A DNA stretch of 64,000 nucleotides from an uncultured Clostridia bacterium. Its GTDB lineage: Bacteria > Bacillota > Clostridia > Christensenellales > Borkfalkiaceae. The position numbers and the translations under genes were made by a program. Each line of letters begins with the position of its first letter. Positions within the stretch are counted from its first letter, which is position 1. Below are positions 15,830 through 24,155 of the stretch, piece by piece. The stretch spans positions 1 to 64,000 of the forward strand of contig CANQSR010000005.1 of the NCBI GenBank assembly GCA_947626575.1. Direction: 5' to 3'. A model generated the notes under the pieces. It searched no databases. It saw only the letters and a list, made by a program, of their open reading frames with translations, and had not been told where the DNA came from.

Positions 15830-15906
15830 TGGTGCACCCGGCGGGGATCGAACCCACAACCTTCAGCGTCGGAGGCTGACACGCTATCCAATTGCGCTAC
15901 GAGTGC
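15830..15906 (-). tRNA. tRNA-Arg(CCG)
   Basis: Read on the minus strand: acceptor GCACTCG pairing with CGGGTGC, a D-arm with GCGC/GCGT, anticodon stem TCAGC/GCTGA with loop CTCCGAC (anticodon CCG, reading CGG), T-arm GTGGG-TTCGATC-CCCGC and an encoded CCA. 77 bases including CCA. A terminator follows directly, so it is a single tRNA unit. Confidence 0.95.
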
Positions 15907-15960
15907 ATATGATGATGAAATTGTGGTCGGCGTACTTCGCCGCGGGGAAAGTTCTCGGCG

Positions 15961-16003
15961 CCTCCCCCCTTATACCTGAGGGGGGAGGGTGGGGTAGGGG
16001 GTG
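15961..16003 (+). repeat. Family E G-rich repeat
   Basis: CCTCCCCCCTTATACC paired with GAGGGGGGAGG, then GGTAGGGGG. Also found within 4450-4500, 26410-26453, 30303-30362 and reversed at about 60029-60055. Confidence 0.65.
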
Positions 16004-16048
16004 GCGTTCATTTATAACACCCCTCATCCGTCACCTTCGGTGACAGCG

Positions 16049-16161
16049 TCTCACGCGGGTAGAACCCCGCGTTCGGTCACCGTTCGCGCGGCAATGCGCT
16101 CACTCACCGCAAAACGCCGTACACAGCACACCGTGCTGATGTGCGAGAAGCGCGTTTTGCG
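16049..16161 (-). mobile_element. Family C short mobile repeat, copy 3
   Basis: Reverse-orientation copy: TCTCACGCGGG at 16049 to GCGTTTTGCGA at 16161, with the internal CAGCACACCGTGCTG changed from CAGCACAGTGTGCTG. Followed by family F pieces and at 16347-16378 by a truncated reverse copy (CACTCACCGCAAAAC). Confidence 0.72.
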
Positions 16162-16484
16162 ACCTCAATGGGTGGGCAAGGGGTTTGCATTGCGCTTGGT
16201 CGCAACAAGATTCTTCGCGGATGGGCAATTCGTTGGAAGTCATTCCGTTTCGGCTACTTCGCCTGCGGCTCGTGACGCGCTTAGATTACAATAGAAGCCT
16301 CGCGCGGACAGAATGACGCGCCTAGATGATAATAGAAGCCTCGCGCGCTCACTCACCGCAAAACACCGCCCACAGCTACCCGCTTTGTGCTTTGTAAAAA
16401 TCATTATAGCACAATCTTCGGAAAAATGCTTTATATTTTGGGCGGAATATGGTAAAATAAAGAAAAATTTTTCGGGAGGGGGAC

Positions 16485-17561
16485 ATGGAGCAAAAGACGG
16501 TCGCCGTCGGGCTTTCGGGCGGCGTGGATAGCTCGGTCGCCGCCCTGCTTCTGAAACAGCAGGGCTACCGCGTCATCGGCCTCTTCATGCGCAATTGGGA
16601 GGAGGCGGACGAAAACGGCGTCTGCTCCGCAGACGAGGACTTCGAGGACGTCAAGCGGGTGGCGTCTCTCCTCGATATCCCGTATTATACGGTCAACTTC
16701 GCGAAAGAGTATATGGACCGCGTCTTTTCCTACTTCCTCCGCGAGTACGCGGCGGGCCGTACGCCCAACCCCGACGTTCTATGCAACCGCGAGATCAAAT
16801 TCGGCCCCTTCAAGGAGTATGCGAAGGCGCTCGGCGCCGATTGCGTCGCCACGGGCCACTATTGCGGCATTTCGCATGAAAACGGCGTCCACAGTCTCCT
16901 CAAAGCGAAGGACCAAAACAAGGACCAGACCTACTTCCTCTGCCAGCTCTCGCAACAGCAGCTCAGCGGCGTACTCTTCCCGCTCGCCGATCTCACCAAG
17001 GCCGAAGTGCGCCTGATCGCCGAACGGCACGGCCTCGCGACGGCCAAGAAAAAGGATTCGACGGGCATCTGCTTCATCGGCGAACGCAACTTCCGCAACT
17101 TTCTGAAAACCTATCTTCCCGCAAAACCGGGGCGCATCTTGACGCTTTCGGGCGAGGAAGTAGGAAGGCATATGGGCCTCATGTATTATACCCTCGGCCA
17201 GCGGCGCGGCCTCGACCTCGGCGGGAAAAAGGGGGAAGAGGGGCGCTGGTTCGTCGTCAAAAAGGACCTCGAAAACAACGTTCTCTATGTCTCCCACGGC
17301 GACGAAACGCCGCTCATGAGCAGGGGCTGTTTGGTGCAGGAGATGAATTACATCCCACCCATGTCCGCGGATGGGCTTTCGGAATGCGGCGTAAAGCTCC
17401 GCTACCGCCAGAGCGAACAAAAGACCAAAGTCACCCGCCTTCCGGAGGGGCTGCGCCTTGACTTTGCCCGGCCCCAGCGCGCCGTGACCCCCGGCCAATT
17501 CGCCGTACTCTATGATGAAAGGGCGTGCCTCGGCGGCGGCGTCATCACGGAGACCTTCTGA
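16485..17561 (+). CDS. mnmA: tRNA-specific 2-thiouridylase MnmA
   Basis: 358-residue ATP-dependent enzyme that puts sulfur on U34 of tRNA-Lys, -Glu and -Gln, taking it from a cysteine desulfurase relay. The PP-loop GLSGGVDSSVAALLLKQ is at residues 8-24, the first catalytic Cys in NPDVLCNREIKF near 100, and the second in STGICFIGERNF near 198. The C-terminal beta-barrel ends with TPGQFAVLY. Start 16485 has GGGAGGGGG just upstream; a weak promoter (TTTATA 16430-16435, TAAAAT 16453-16458) precedes it. It starts the housekeeping block running to recO; a 62-base gap with a possible new promoter separates it from yqfC. Confidence 0.96.
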   Translation: MEQKTVAVGLSGGVDSSVAALLLKQQGYRVIGLFMRNWEEADENGVCSADEDFEDVKRVASLLDIPYYTVNFAKEYMDRVFSYFLREYAAGRTPNPDVLCNREIKFGPFKEYAKALGADCVATGHYCGISHENGVHSLLKAKDQNKDQTYFLCQLSQQQLSGVLFPLADLTKAEVRLIAERHGLATAKKKDSTGICFIGERNFRNFLKTYLPAKPGRILTLSGEEVGRHMGLMYYTLGQRRGLDLGGKKGEEGRWFVVKKDLENNVLYVSHGDETPLMSRGCLVQEMNYIPPMSADGLSECGVKLRYRQSEQKTKVTRLPEGLRLDFARPQRAVTPGQFAVLYDERACLGGGVITETF

Positions 17562-17584
17562 AAATTTGCGGCTTTTTGCCGCCC

Positions 17585-17615
17585 TTGCATGATGTTCTTC
17601 CGCTCCGCATAAAAT
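17585..17615 (+). promoter_or_regulatory. Possible promoter of the yqfC operon
   Basis: TTGCAT 17585-17590 and TAAAAT 17610-17615 with a long 19-base spacer; the -10 ends 8 bases before the yqfC ATG. Weaker than the other promoters listed. Confidence 0.4.
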
Positions 17616-17623
17616 AGGGAGAA

Positions 17624-17875
17624 ATGAGGTTCGGCGAGGAGATTTTCAAATTGCTCGGCGGGGAGGACCCCGCCCGCATCGCATACACCGTCTCCGGCGG
17701 CGGGGCATACCTGCGCAACGTGCGGCGCATCCGCGAATTTTCTGCGGCGTGCATCGAATGCGCGGGCAAGCGCGGCGGCATAAAGATCGAAGGGGAAGGC
17801 CTTGAAATCTCCAAGTATGCCGCAGGCGACGTCGTCATCCGCGGCGCGGTGCATGCCGTCTCCGAGACGGGCTGA
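17624..17875 (+). CDS. yqfC: YabP/YqfC family sporulation protein
   Basis: 83 residues, the usual size of YqfC. The repeated beta-pattern (ECAGKRGGIKIEGEGLEISK, then YAAGDVVIRGAVHAV) is the conserved core of the YabP/YqfC family; in Bacillus these are made in the mother cell under sigma-E, and their exact role is not settled. Its place just before yqfD and phoH is the Bacillus order and supports the call. The start codon at 17624 follows GGGAGA at a spacing of only three bases, so initiation may be weak or nearly leaderless. Confidence 0.85.
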   Translation: MRFGEEIFKLLGGEDPARIAYTVSGGGAYLRNVRRIREFSAACIECAGKRGGIKIEGEGLEISKYAAGDVVIRGAVHAVSETG

Positions 17876-17890
17876 GCGGGGAGGGATGCG

Positions 17891-18754
17891 ATGATACAGG
17901 GACGGGTCGGGTTTTACGTGACGAGCCTTTCCGCGGGGCGGGCGCCCGATAAGCTGGCACGGGAGAATATTCCCGTGTTATTTTGCCGTGAGGTGCAAAA
18001 AAATGTGCTTGAAATGCACATCCGCGCCAAAGACATGAAAAAAGCATTTGCAATTTTGCGCCGTTCGTGTTATCATATAGACGGCGTAAAATATTACGGG
18101 TCCGCGCGCGCGAAGCGGGGCGCCCTGCGCGCCGCAGGGCTGATAGCAGGCGCGCTCCTGTTTGCCGTATCCGTATTTTTCTTCCAAAGCCGCGTACTCA
18201 AAGTAGAAGTTGTGGGGAGCGGCGCATACTACGAACGGGAGGTGCGCGCTATCCTCAAAGAGGAAGGAGTGGAGGCGTTTTCCGCCATGCCGCGGGATAC
18301 CGCCCGCCTCACCGCCCGCATCCTCGCCCTACCCCGCGTGGAATTTTGCACGTTCCAGAGGGCGGGCGGGGTGTTCACCGTCGAGGTGCGCGTGAGCGAA
18401 AACGTGCAGCCCATCGCGGGCGCGGCGCTCAAAGCCCCCGCTTCGGGCATCGTGGCGGGGCTGACCGTCATCCGCGGCACGCCCCTCGTCAGCGTGGGGG
18501 ACGAAGTGACGGAGGGGCAGACGGTCGTGGAGGCCTATACGCTTGCGGGGGAGGAAAAACTCCCCGTCCTCGTCGTCGCATCGGTCACCGTGGAGCGGGA
18601 GATCTCCGCGGAATACGAACTCTCCGAGGCGGCGGCGAACGCGCAGGCGCTCTTGGACTACGGCCCGCTCGCGGAGTTACATAGCGAAAAAACAGAGCGC
18701 GGTTGGCGGATCACGGGCCGTATGCAAAAGACGGCCGCCCTCAACCTCGCTTAG
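17891..18754 (+). CDS. yqfD: Sporulation protein YqfD
   Basis: 287 residues. One membrane helix near residues 80-98 (GLIAGALLFAVSVFFF) separates a small N-terminal part from an extracytoplasmic part with a POTRA-like region (VLKVEVVGSGAYYEREVRAI..) and a barrel-like segment (KAPASGIVAGLTVIRGTPLV). In Bacillus, YqfD/SpoIV-type proteins are sigma-E products needed for full sporulation. The usual length is close to 400 residues; here the C-terminal part is about 100 residues short, yet the frame is open and closed by a normal stop. It is 15 bases after yqfC and 9 bases before phoH, so one operon. Confidence 0.82.
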   Translation: MIQGRVGFYVTSLSAGRAPDKLARENIPVLFCREVQKNVLEMHIRAKDMKKAFAILRRSCYHIDGVKYYGSARAKRGALRAAGLIAGALLFAVSVFFFQSRVLKVEVVGSGAYYEREVRAILKEEGVEAFSAMPRDTARLTARILALPRVEFCTFQRAGGVFTVEVRVSENVQPIAGAALKAPASGIVAGLTVIRGTPLVSVGDEVTEGQTVVEAYTLAGEEKLPVLVVASVTVEREISAEYELSEAAANAQALLDYGPLAELHSEKTERGWRITGRMQKTAALNLA

Positions 18755-18763
18755 GAGGAATTT

Positions 18764-19732
18764 TTGACTGTCACTGTACAAACCGGCTCCTCGGACAAGC
18801 TCTTAGCCGTCGTCGGCGCGTTCGATGAAAACCTGACGACCGTCGCCCGCGAACTTGGGCTGGTGACGCGCGTGGAGGGGACAGCGATCGTCCTCGAAGG
18901 CGACGCCGAGGCCACCCATGTCGGGGAAGAGGTCATCAAAAGCCTGCTCGAAATCGTCTCGGCGGGGGAGGAGATCGATAAGACGCGCCTTCTCTACTGC
19001 ATCGGGCTTGCGCGGGAGGGCCGCGCGGGGGATATCGCGGGCATCATGCACGGCGTGGTGGCCGTCACGTCGCGGGGCAAGCCCGTAAAGTGCAAGACGG
19101 TGGGGCAAAAGGCCTATGCCGACGCCGTCCGCTCGCATACCGTCACCTTCGGCGTGGGACCCGCGGGGACGGGCAAGACCTATCTCGCCGTCTGCCTTGC
19201 GGTGGCCGCCTACAAGGGCAAGGAGATCGAAAAGATCATCCTGACCCGCCCCGCCGTGGAGGCGGGGGAGAAGCTCGGCTTTTTGCCGGGCGACTTGCAG
19301 ACCAAGGTGGACCCCTATCTGCGGCCGCTCTACGACGCCTTGCAGGAGCTGTTCGGCTTCGAGACTTACCAAAAGCTCATGGAGAAGGGGGTCATCGAGG
19401 TGGCGCCGCTCGCCTACATGCGCGGACGGACGCTCTCGGACGCCTTTGTCATCTTGGATGAAGCGCAGAACGCGACGCGCGAGCAGATGAAGATGTTTTT
19501 GACGCGGCTCGGCGAGGGGAGCAAGATGGTCGTCACGGGCGATCTCACGCAGACCGATCTTCCTGAGGGAAAGACGAGCGGACTCAGACATGCCGTGCGC
19601 ATCCTCGAAGGCGTGGAGGAGATCGCGGTGTGCCGCCTCACAGAAAAGGACGTCGTGCGGCATCCGCTCGTATCGCGCATCGTGCGCGCCTATGAACGGG
19701 ATGAAAACAAACGAAAAAAGGAGAAGCAATGA
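18764..19732 (+). CDS. phoH: PhoH-family ATPase
   Basis: 322-residue PhoH-like P-loop ATPase (PhoL/YbeZ branch). Walker A is GPAGTGKTYLAV near residues 132-143 and Walker B FVILDEAQNAT near 229-239; GDLTQTDLPEGKTSGL follows. PhoL is linked to ybeY in many bacteria and is thought to work with YbeY in ribosome and RNA quality control. The start is a TTG at 18764 with AGGAGG 8 bases upstream, which overlaps the TAG of yqfD's end region; no ATG fits better. The gene ends 4 bases into the next gene. Confidence 0.93.
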   Translation: MTVTVQTGSSDKLLAVVGAFDENLTTVARELGLVTRVEGTAIVLEGDAEATHVGEEVIKSLLEIVSAGEEIDKTRLLYCIGLAREGRAGDIAGIMHGVVAVTSRGKPVKCKTVGQKAYADAVRSHTVTFGVGPAGTGKTYLAVCLAVAAYKGKEIEKIILTRPAVEAGEKLGFLPGDLQTKVDPYLRPLYDALQELFGFETYQKLMEKGVIEVAPLAYMRGRTLSDAFVILDEAQNATREQMKMFLTRLGEGSKMVVTGDLTQTDLPEGKTSGLRHAVRILEGVEEIAVCRLTEKDVVRHPLVSRIVRAYERDENKRKKEKQ

Positions 19733-21243
19733 AAGAGAAATCTGTAAAAAGCAAGGAGGGGGCGGAAAAACGCCGCAACCGTGAGGCTCTTATCCGCAGC
19801 GCCCTTGCCTTTGTGGGGTGTTATTTCGTCTTGCTCTTCGTCGTGTTCCTGATGATCCTCGTCAATGATTTTTCGCATTGGCAGACCTATTTCACCGAAC
19901 ACTCCAACCAACTCATCTCGCTCGTCGTCAGCCTCTTCTTCCTTTCGGGGATCGTCTATATGTACTATCTCTTCGAGGATACCGTCGCGCTCGTCAACAT
20001 AAAGAACATCGTCCTCGTCTTTACGCTGCTCATTCTCAGCTTGGTCATCTCCTTTGTGTTCGGCGAATTTATCCACATTTACTCCCGTCCCGTGGCGGTA
20101 TTCGCGCTCCTCGCGCTCTTTCTCATCAACAGGCGGCATGCGCTCTTTTTGAACTTCGTCTTTTCCTTTTTGATGTTCGTCATCGACCTGTTCACCGATA
20201 TCGTACCCGTGGCGGAGATCAACAGCGAGATCTATTCCACCTTCCTTTTGAGCTTTATCGGCGGCACCGTTGCCATTTTCCTCGGCGAACGGGTAAAGAC
20301 GCGCGGCGGGCTGTTGCTCACGGGCGTATTCATTGCCCTGCCCGTTGCGCTCCTCGTTCTGCTCTTCAACCTGCCCACCATCTCCCACGGCGATTGGATC
20401 GACTACATCTCCTCCGCGGGATTCCGCATCCTCAGCTGTATCACGTCCTCCGTCCTCGCGCTGGCGCTCCTTCCCTTCTTCGAATGGACGTTCAACCGCC
20501 TGACCGTATTCCGCCTCAGGGAGCTGACGAGTACGGACGCCGAACTGCTCGTGAGCCTCAAACAGAAGGCGCCGGGGACCTTCAACCACTCCCTGATCGT
20601 CGCCCAGCTCGCCGAGAGCTGCGCGGTCGCCATCGGCGAGAACGCAGAGCTGGCGCGTACGGCCGCCTATTACCACGACGTGGGCAAGCTGAAACAGCCA
20701 GAATGCTTCACCGAAAACCAATCGGATTACAACGTACACGACGAGATCACGCCCGAACTTTCGGCGGATATCATCCGCTCGCACACCAAGGACGGGTATG
20801 AACTTCTCATCGAAAAGCATCTGCCGAAGGCGATCGCCGACGTCGCGCTTGAACACCACGGCACCCTTCCCATCAAATATTTCTATGACAAGGCCATCCG
20901 CTATTCGGGCGACGCCGACCTCAAAGATTTCTCCTACCTCGGCCCCATTCCGCAGAGCAAGATCTCGGCCATCGTCATGATATCGGACGCCACCGAGGCC
21001 GCCACGCGCGCCATGCCCGACCGTTCGCCCGAAAAGGTGGAAAAGGTCTGCCGCTCCATCATCGAGGAGCGCATGGACCTCGGACAGTTCGAGGAATGCG
21101 ATATCACGATGCGCCAGCTCACCGTCATCAAGCAGACGCTCGTCGAAGCGCTTTCGGGCGTACATCACCACAGGGTGCAGTATCCCGCCATCCAATTCAA
21201 CCGCGACCGGCAGGCCGTCAACACGGAGGAGCGCGATGAGTGA
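19729..21243 (+). CDS. pgpH: Membrane HD phosphodiesterase (PgpH/YqfF-like, short form)
   Basis: 504 residues. Seven or so membrane helices (about 22-260) are followed by a cytosolic HD domain. The HD core shows NHSLIVAQLAES near 286-297, YYHDVGKLKQPECF near 314-327, EITPELSADIIRSHTKDG, LEHHGT and DATEAATRAMPDRSPEKV. This is the 7TM-HD architecture of PgpH/YqfF, which breaks down cyclic di-AMP. Canonical members are about 700 residues because of a large extracytoplasmic 7TMR-HDED domain before the helices; that domain is missing here. Position between phoH and ybeY is the same as in Bacillus. It overlaps phoH by 4 and ybeY by 8 bases. Confidence 0.88.
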   Translation: MKEKSVKSKEGAEKRRNREALIRSALAFVGCYFVLLFVVFLMILVNDFSHWQTYFTEHSNQLISLVVSLFFLSGIVYMYYLFEDTVALVNIKNIVLVFTLLILSLVISFVFGEFIHIYSRPVAVFALLALFLINRRHALFLNFVFSFLMFVIDLFTDIVPVAEINSEIYSTFLLSFIGGTVAIFLGERVKTRGGLLLTGVFIALPVALLVLLFNLPTISHGDWIDYISSAGFRILSCITSSVLALALLPFFEWTFNRLTVFRLRELTSTDAELLVSLKQKAPGTFNHSLIVAQLAESCAVAIGENAELARTAAYYHDVGKLKQPECFTENQSDYNVHDEITPELSADIIRSHTKDGYELLIEKHLPKAIADVALEHHGTLPIKYFYDKAIRYSGDADLKDFSYLGPIPQSKISAIVMISDATEAATRAMPDRSPEKVEKVCRSIIEERMDLGQFEECDITMRQLTVIKQTLVEALSGVHHHRVQYPAIQFNRDRQAVNTEERDE

Positions 21244-21736
21244 ACGCGCAAGACTGATCCTCGACTGCGAGGAGCTGCCCGAAGCCTCGAAAACTATGCT
21301 TGAAAACACGCTTTCCGGGGGCTTCGTCTCGGACATGCCCCTCGTTCTTGAACTCCTCTTCGTCTCCGAAGAGGAGATCCGCGCGCTCAACAGGCGGGAG
21401 CGCGGCGTGGACAGCGTGACGGATGTTCTGAGCTTTCCCGCGGCCGATCTCGCGGCGGGCGAGCCGATCGTTTCCGCCGACCATGCGGACTGCATCGAAC
21501 CCGCCTGCGGCGGGGAAGAGGCGCGCATGTATCTCGGAAGCGTCGTCATCTGCACGGCGCGGGCGAAGGAGCAGGCGAAGGAATACGGCCATTCCGAGGC
21601 GCGCGAGATCGGGTATCTCACCGTACACGGCATGCTGCACTGCCTCGGCTATGACCACGAGCGCGAGGACGAAAAGAAGGTAATGCGCGAAAAGGAGGAG
21701 AGGCTCATGCGGGACTTGGGCCTCGGAAGGGAATGA
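21236..21736 (+). CDS. ybeY: Endoribonuclease YbeY (rRNA maturation)
   Basis: 166-residue zinc metalloprotein, required for 16S rRNA 3' processing and late 30S quality control. The zinc motif HGMLHCLGYDHERED near residues 130-144 has all three His ligands; the strand ALNRRERGVDSVTDVLSFP near 49-67 is the other conserved part. The start overlaps the preceding HD gene and the stop overlaps era in an ATGA, so the three are translationally coupled. Confidence 0.95.
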   Translation: MSERARLILDCEELPEASKTMLENTLSGGFVSDMPLVLELLFVSEEEIRALNRRERGVDSVTDVLSFPAADLAAGEPIVSADHADCIEPACGGEEARMYLGSVVICTARAKEQAKEYGHSEAREIGYLTVHGMLHCLGYDHEREDEKKVMREKEERLMRDLGLGRE

Positions 21737-22620
21737 AGAGCGGATATGTTGCCGTCATCGGCAAGGCAAATGCGGGAAAATCCACCCTCGTCAACGTGCT
21801 TGTGGGCGAAAAGGTCGCCATCGTCTCCCCCAAGCCGCAGACCACGCGCGACCGCATCATGGGCGTCCTGACGCGGGAAAACCACCAGATCGTCTTTGTG
21901 GATACCCCCGGTATCTACCGCCAGCGCAACGCGCTCACCGCGCTCATGATGAAGACGACGGAACTCACCGCCGACGGCGTGGACGCCATCCTCTTTGTCC
22001 ACGACGGCCATGCGGGCGTCGGGGACGACGACGTCGCCCTCATGAAGAAATACATGGCGCTCGGCCTTCCCATGCTCATCGCATATACCAAGATCGACAT
22101 CATGCCCAAGGAGCAGATCCCCGCCGATGCGAAGAAGCTCTTCGAGGCGGGCGTGACCGCGGACGTGTACCCCGTGTCCGCGAGAAAGGGTATGCGTCTT
22201 AAACAACTTGAAGAGGCCGTCGCAAACTGTCTGCCCGAAGGCGAAGCCGTCTTTCCTGACGACGTCATCTCCGACCGCAGCCAGAAATTCATGGTGGCGG
22301 AACTCATGCGCGAGAAGATCTTGCTCAAATACGAGAAGGAGATCCCGCACGGCGTGGCCATTCTCGTGAACGCCTTCGAGCGGCACGAAAACGGTGCCTA
22401 TGAGATCTCGCTGGATATCGTCTGCGAGAAAAAGAACCATAAGGCCATCCTCATCGGCAAGCAGGGCGCGGCGATCAAGGAAGTCGCCTCGTTCGCGCGG
22501 CAGGATATGGAAAAACTGCTCGGCGCGAAGGTATTTCTGACCGTGTTCGTGAAAGTCCGCGAGGATTGGCGGGACAGCGCGCGGCTCATGAAGGAATTCG
22601 GTTACGGCACGGAGGAATAA
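21733..22620 (+). CDS. era: GTPase Era
   Basis: 295-residue GTPase that binds the 3' end of 16S rRNA and helps 30S assembly. G1 GKANAGKST at about 9-17, G2 region PKPQTTRDRI, G3 DTPGIY near 57-62, G4 TKIDIM near 118-123, and the C-terminal KH domain (about 205-290) with HKAILIGKQGAAIKEVASFA. Normal length. Start in ATGA overlap with ybeY. Confidence 0.97.
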   Translation: MKSGYVAVIGKANAGKSTLVNVLVGEKVAIVSPKPQTTRDRIMGVLTRENHQIVFVDTPGIYRQRNALTALMMKTTELTADGVDAILFVHDGHAGVGDDDVALMKKYMALGLPMLIAYTKIDIMPKEQIPADAKKLFEAGVTADVYPVSARKGMRLKQLEEAVANCLPEGEAVFPDDVISDRSQKFMVAELMREKILLKYEKEIPHGVAILVNAFERHENGAYEISLDIVCEKKNHKAILIGKQGAAIKEVASFARQDMEKLLGAKVFLTVFVKVREDWRDSARLMKEFGYGTEE

Positions 22621-22649
22621 CCCGCCCCCGGATGCCGCATACTGCGGGC

Positions 22650-22751
22650 ATGAAGGAAGAAAAACCGAAGAGCGCGAAACAGATCGCGTGGGACCTCTTT
22701 GAACAGACGGGTAATTTCAGCTACTACATGCTCTACAAAAGGTTAAAATAA
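22650..22751 (+). CDS. yqzL: YqzL family small protein
   Basis: A 33-residue product too small for usual gene finders. It contains IAWDLFEQTGNFSYYMLYK, the single conserved motif of YqzL proteins (Trp, Phe, QTG, then aromatic Y..L.). In Bacillus yqzL also lies between era and recO, so position and motif agree. Function is unknown. It lies 29 bases after era and 11 bases before recO; the upstream CATACTGCGGGC shows no clear Shine-Dalgarno, so it may depend on translation from era. Confidence 0.82.
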   Translation: MKEEKPKSAKQIAWDLFEQTGNFSYYMLYKRLK

Positions 22752-22762
22752 GGCGGCAGAGA

Positions 22763-23488
22763 ATGGAATTTAAGACGGACGCCCTTCTCCTCAGGACGGT
22801 GAATTGGGGGGAATACGATAAGATCGTGACCCTCCTCACCCCCCAAGGCAAGATCGGCGCGGCGATGAAGGGCGTGCGGCGTGCGGGCGCGAAGCTGAAT
22901 TTCGCCGCCCAGCCTTTTTGCTTTGCGGAATACGTGCTTACCGAGCGTTCGGGCCGCCGCACGGTCATCGAGGCCTCCCTCCACGACGGGTTTTACGGCC
23001 TGCACAGCGACCTCATCCGTCTCTATGCCGCGGCGAGCGTGACGGAAGTATGCGATGCGTTCGCCTTGGAAGAGATGCCCTGCGGGCCGCTTTTGGTGGC
23101 GGCGGTGGAGGCTCTGGAAGCCATCGGGACGGCAGACGGGCCACCCGTGTCCGCGGTCCTTGTCTTTTTATTGAAGGCGCTCGCCTTCGCGGGGTATCCC
23201 GTTTCGGCGGGGAAATGCCCGCACTGCGGCAAGGAGATCGCGGGAAAACGCTATTTCGATATGGAGAACGGCGCGTTCGGTTGCGCCGCGTGCGCGGTGG
23301 GGGTCCCGGCGAGCGAAGTGACTTACGACGCCATCCGCTTTTACCTTAGCGGGGGCGCGGAGAGCGCCCCGCAAGGCGTGCCCTCCTTCGACGGTATCGT
23401 GCGGGCCCTAAGGCTGCTTCGCGTATACGTCCGCCGCCAGACGGATTGTGACCTGCGCGCGGGAGAGGAGTTTCTCGCTATCCTGTAA
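22763..23488 (+). CDS. recO: DNA repair protein RecO
   Basis: 241 residues. RecO anneals single strands and loads RecA together with RecR in gap repair. The N-terminal OB fold shows TDALLLRTVNWGEYDKIVTL at 5-24 and RAGAKLNFAAQPFCFAEYVL at about 38-57. A zinc finger CPHCGKEI ... CAAC occurs near 152-174. The C-terminal helical part ends with RAGEEFLAIL. It closes the block that starts at yqfC. AGGCGGCAGAGA upstream gives weak ribosome binding. Confidence 0.93.
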   Translation: MEFKTDALLLRTVNWGEYDKIVTLLTPQGKIGAAMKGVRRAGAKLNFAAQPFCFAEYVLTERSGRRTVIEASLHDGFYGLHSDLIRLYAAASVTEVCDAFALEEMPCGPLLVAAVEALEAIGTADGPPVSAVLVFLLKALAFAGYPVSAGKCPHCGKEIAGKRYFDMENGAFGCAACAVGVPASEVTYDAIRFYLSGGAESAPQGVPSFDGIVRALRLLRVYVRRQTDCDLRAGEEFLAIL

Positions 23489-23589
23489 AATTTTGTGAAA
23501 CCATGCCCTGCCGCGGGATAAGGCCGCGCGTGCGGGCGTAAAAAAAGAAAGATGCCGAAAAAAATTCGCAAATTCGGCTGTAAAATCGG

Positions 23590-23618
23590 TTGACAAGCAC
23601 CCTGCGCTGTGCTACACT
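23590..23618 (+). promoter_or_regulatory. Promoter of the rpmG-secE-nusG transcript
   Basis: TTGACA 23590-23595 and TACACT 23613-23618, 17-base spacer. Transcription should start about 45 bases before rpmG. Confidence 0.8.
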
Positions 23619-23669
23619 TGATGTACGCACCGAGGGGTGTAATTTTTTTCGTATGGAGTTTTTACGACA

Positions 23670-23834
23670 ATGGCTGTGAAATCCACCCGCATGAAGGTCA
23701 CATTTGAATGCACCGAATGCAAAAACAGAAATTATGACAGCTTCAAGAATAAGCGCAACGATCCCGATCGTCTTGAACTTAAGAAGTATTGTCCCGTCTG
23801 CAAGAAGCACACCGTCCATAAGGAATCCAAGTAA
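23670..23834 (+). CDS. rpmG: 50S ribosomal protein L33
   Basis: 54 residues, below usual gene-finder limits but unmistakable: two CxxC pairs (ECTEC near 13-17 and CPVC near 41-44) form the zinc-binding L33 type (C+ form), and [20 protein letters not shown] is the family core. rpmG before secE-nusG is a standard bacterial order. ATG 23670 has GGAG at a rather long distance (about 13 bases). Confidence 0.95.
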   Translation: MAVKSTRMKVTFECTECKNRNYDSFKNKRNDPDRLELKKYCPVCKKHTVHKESK

Positions 23835-23852
23835 TCACCACGGAGTATCATC

Positions 23853-24152
23853 ATGGCAAAAAAAGATCTTGACCCGGAAGAAAACAAGGGCAAAGACGTC
23901 AAGGACGCAAAAGGCGGCAAGGACGTCAAAAAGAAGGATAAAGACAAGAAGCCGAATATCTTTGTCCGCATGGGCAGGCGCTTGAAGGAGACCTTCTCCG
24001 AACTCAAACGCGTCACGTGGCCCACGCTCCCCAAGGCTCTCAAATCCACGGGCGTCGTCATCGTCATCGTGCTGATTTTCCTTGTCATTGTCACTGCCGT
24101 GAATATCGGCTTTACCTATTTCCTCGAATTCCTCACCGGGTTGGGGGGCTAA
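23853..24152 (+). CDS. secE: Protein translocase subunit SecE
   Basis: 99 residues. A charged, Lys/Asp-rich N-terminal half (DLDPEENKGKDVKDAKGGKD, then KKKDKDKKP) is followed by the conserved SecE core LKETFSELKRVTWPTLPKAL and one membrane helix (about 66-90). SecE clamps the SecY channel in the plasma membrane. The low-complexity N-terminus is longer than in many Firmicutes, where SecE is about 60-70 residues. Placed 18 bases after rpmG and 3 bases before nusG. Confidence 0.95.
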   Translation: MAKKDLDPEENKGKDVKDAKGGKDVKKKDKDKKPNIFVRMGRRLKETFSELKRVTWPTLPKALKSTGVVIVIVLIFLVIVTAVNIGFTYFLEFLTGLGG

Positions 24153-24155
24153 GTA

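Noticed and set aside
16313-16531. 72-codon frame before mnmA
   Set aside because: It starts in family F/C repeat remnants; mnmA at 16485 has its own ribosome binding site in a different frame.
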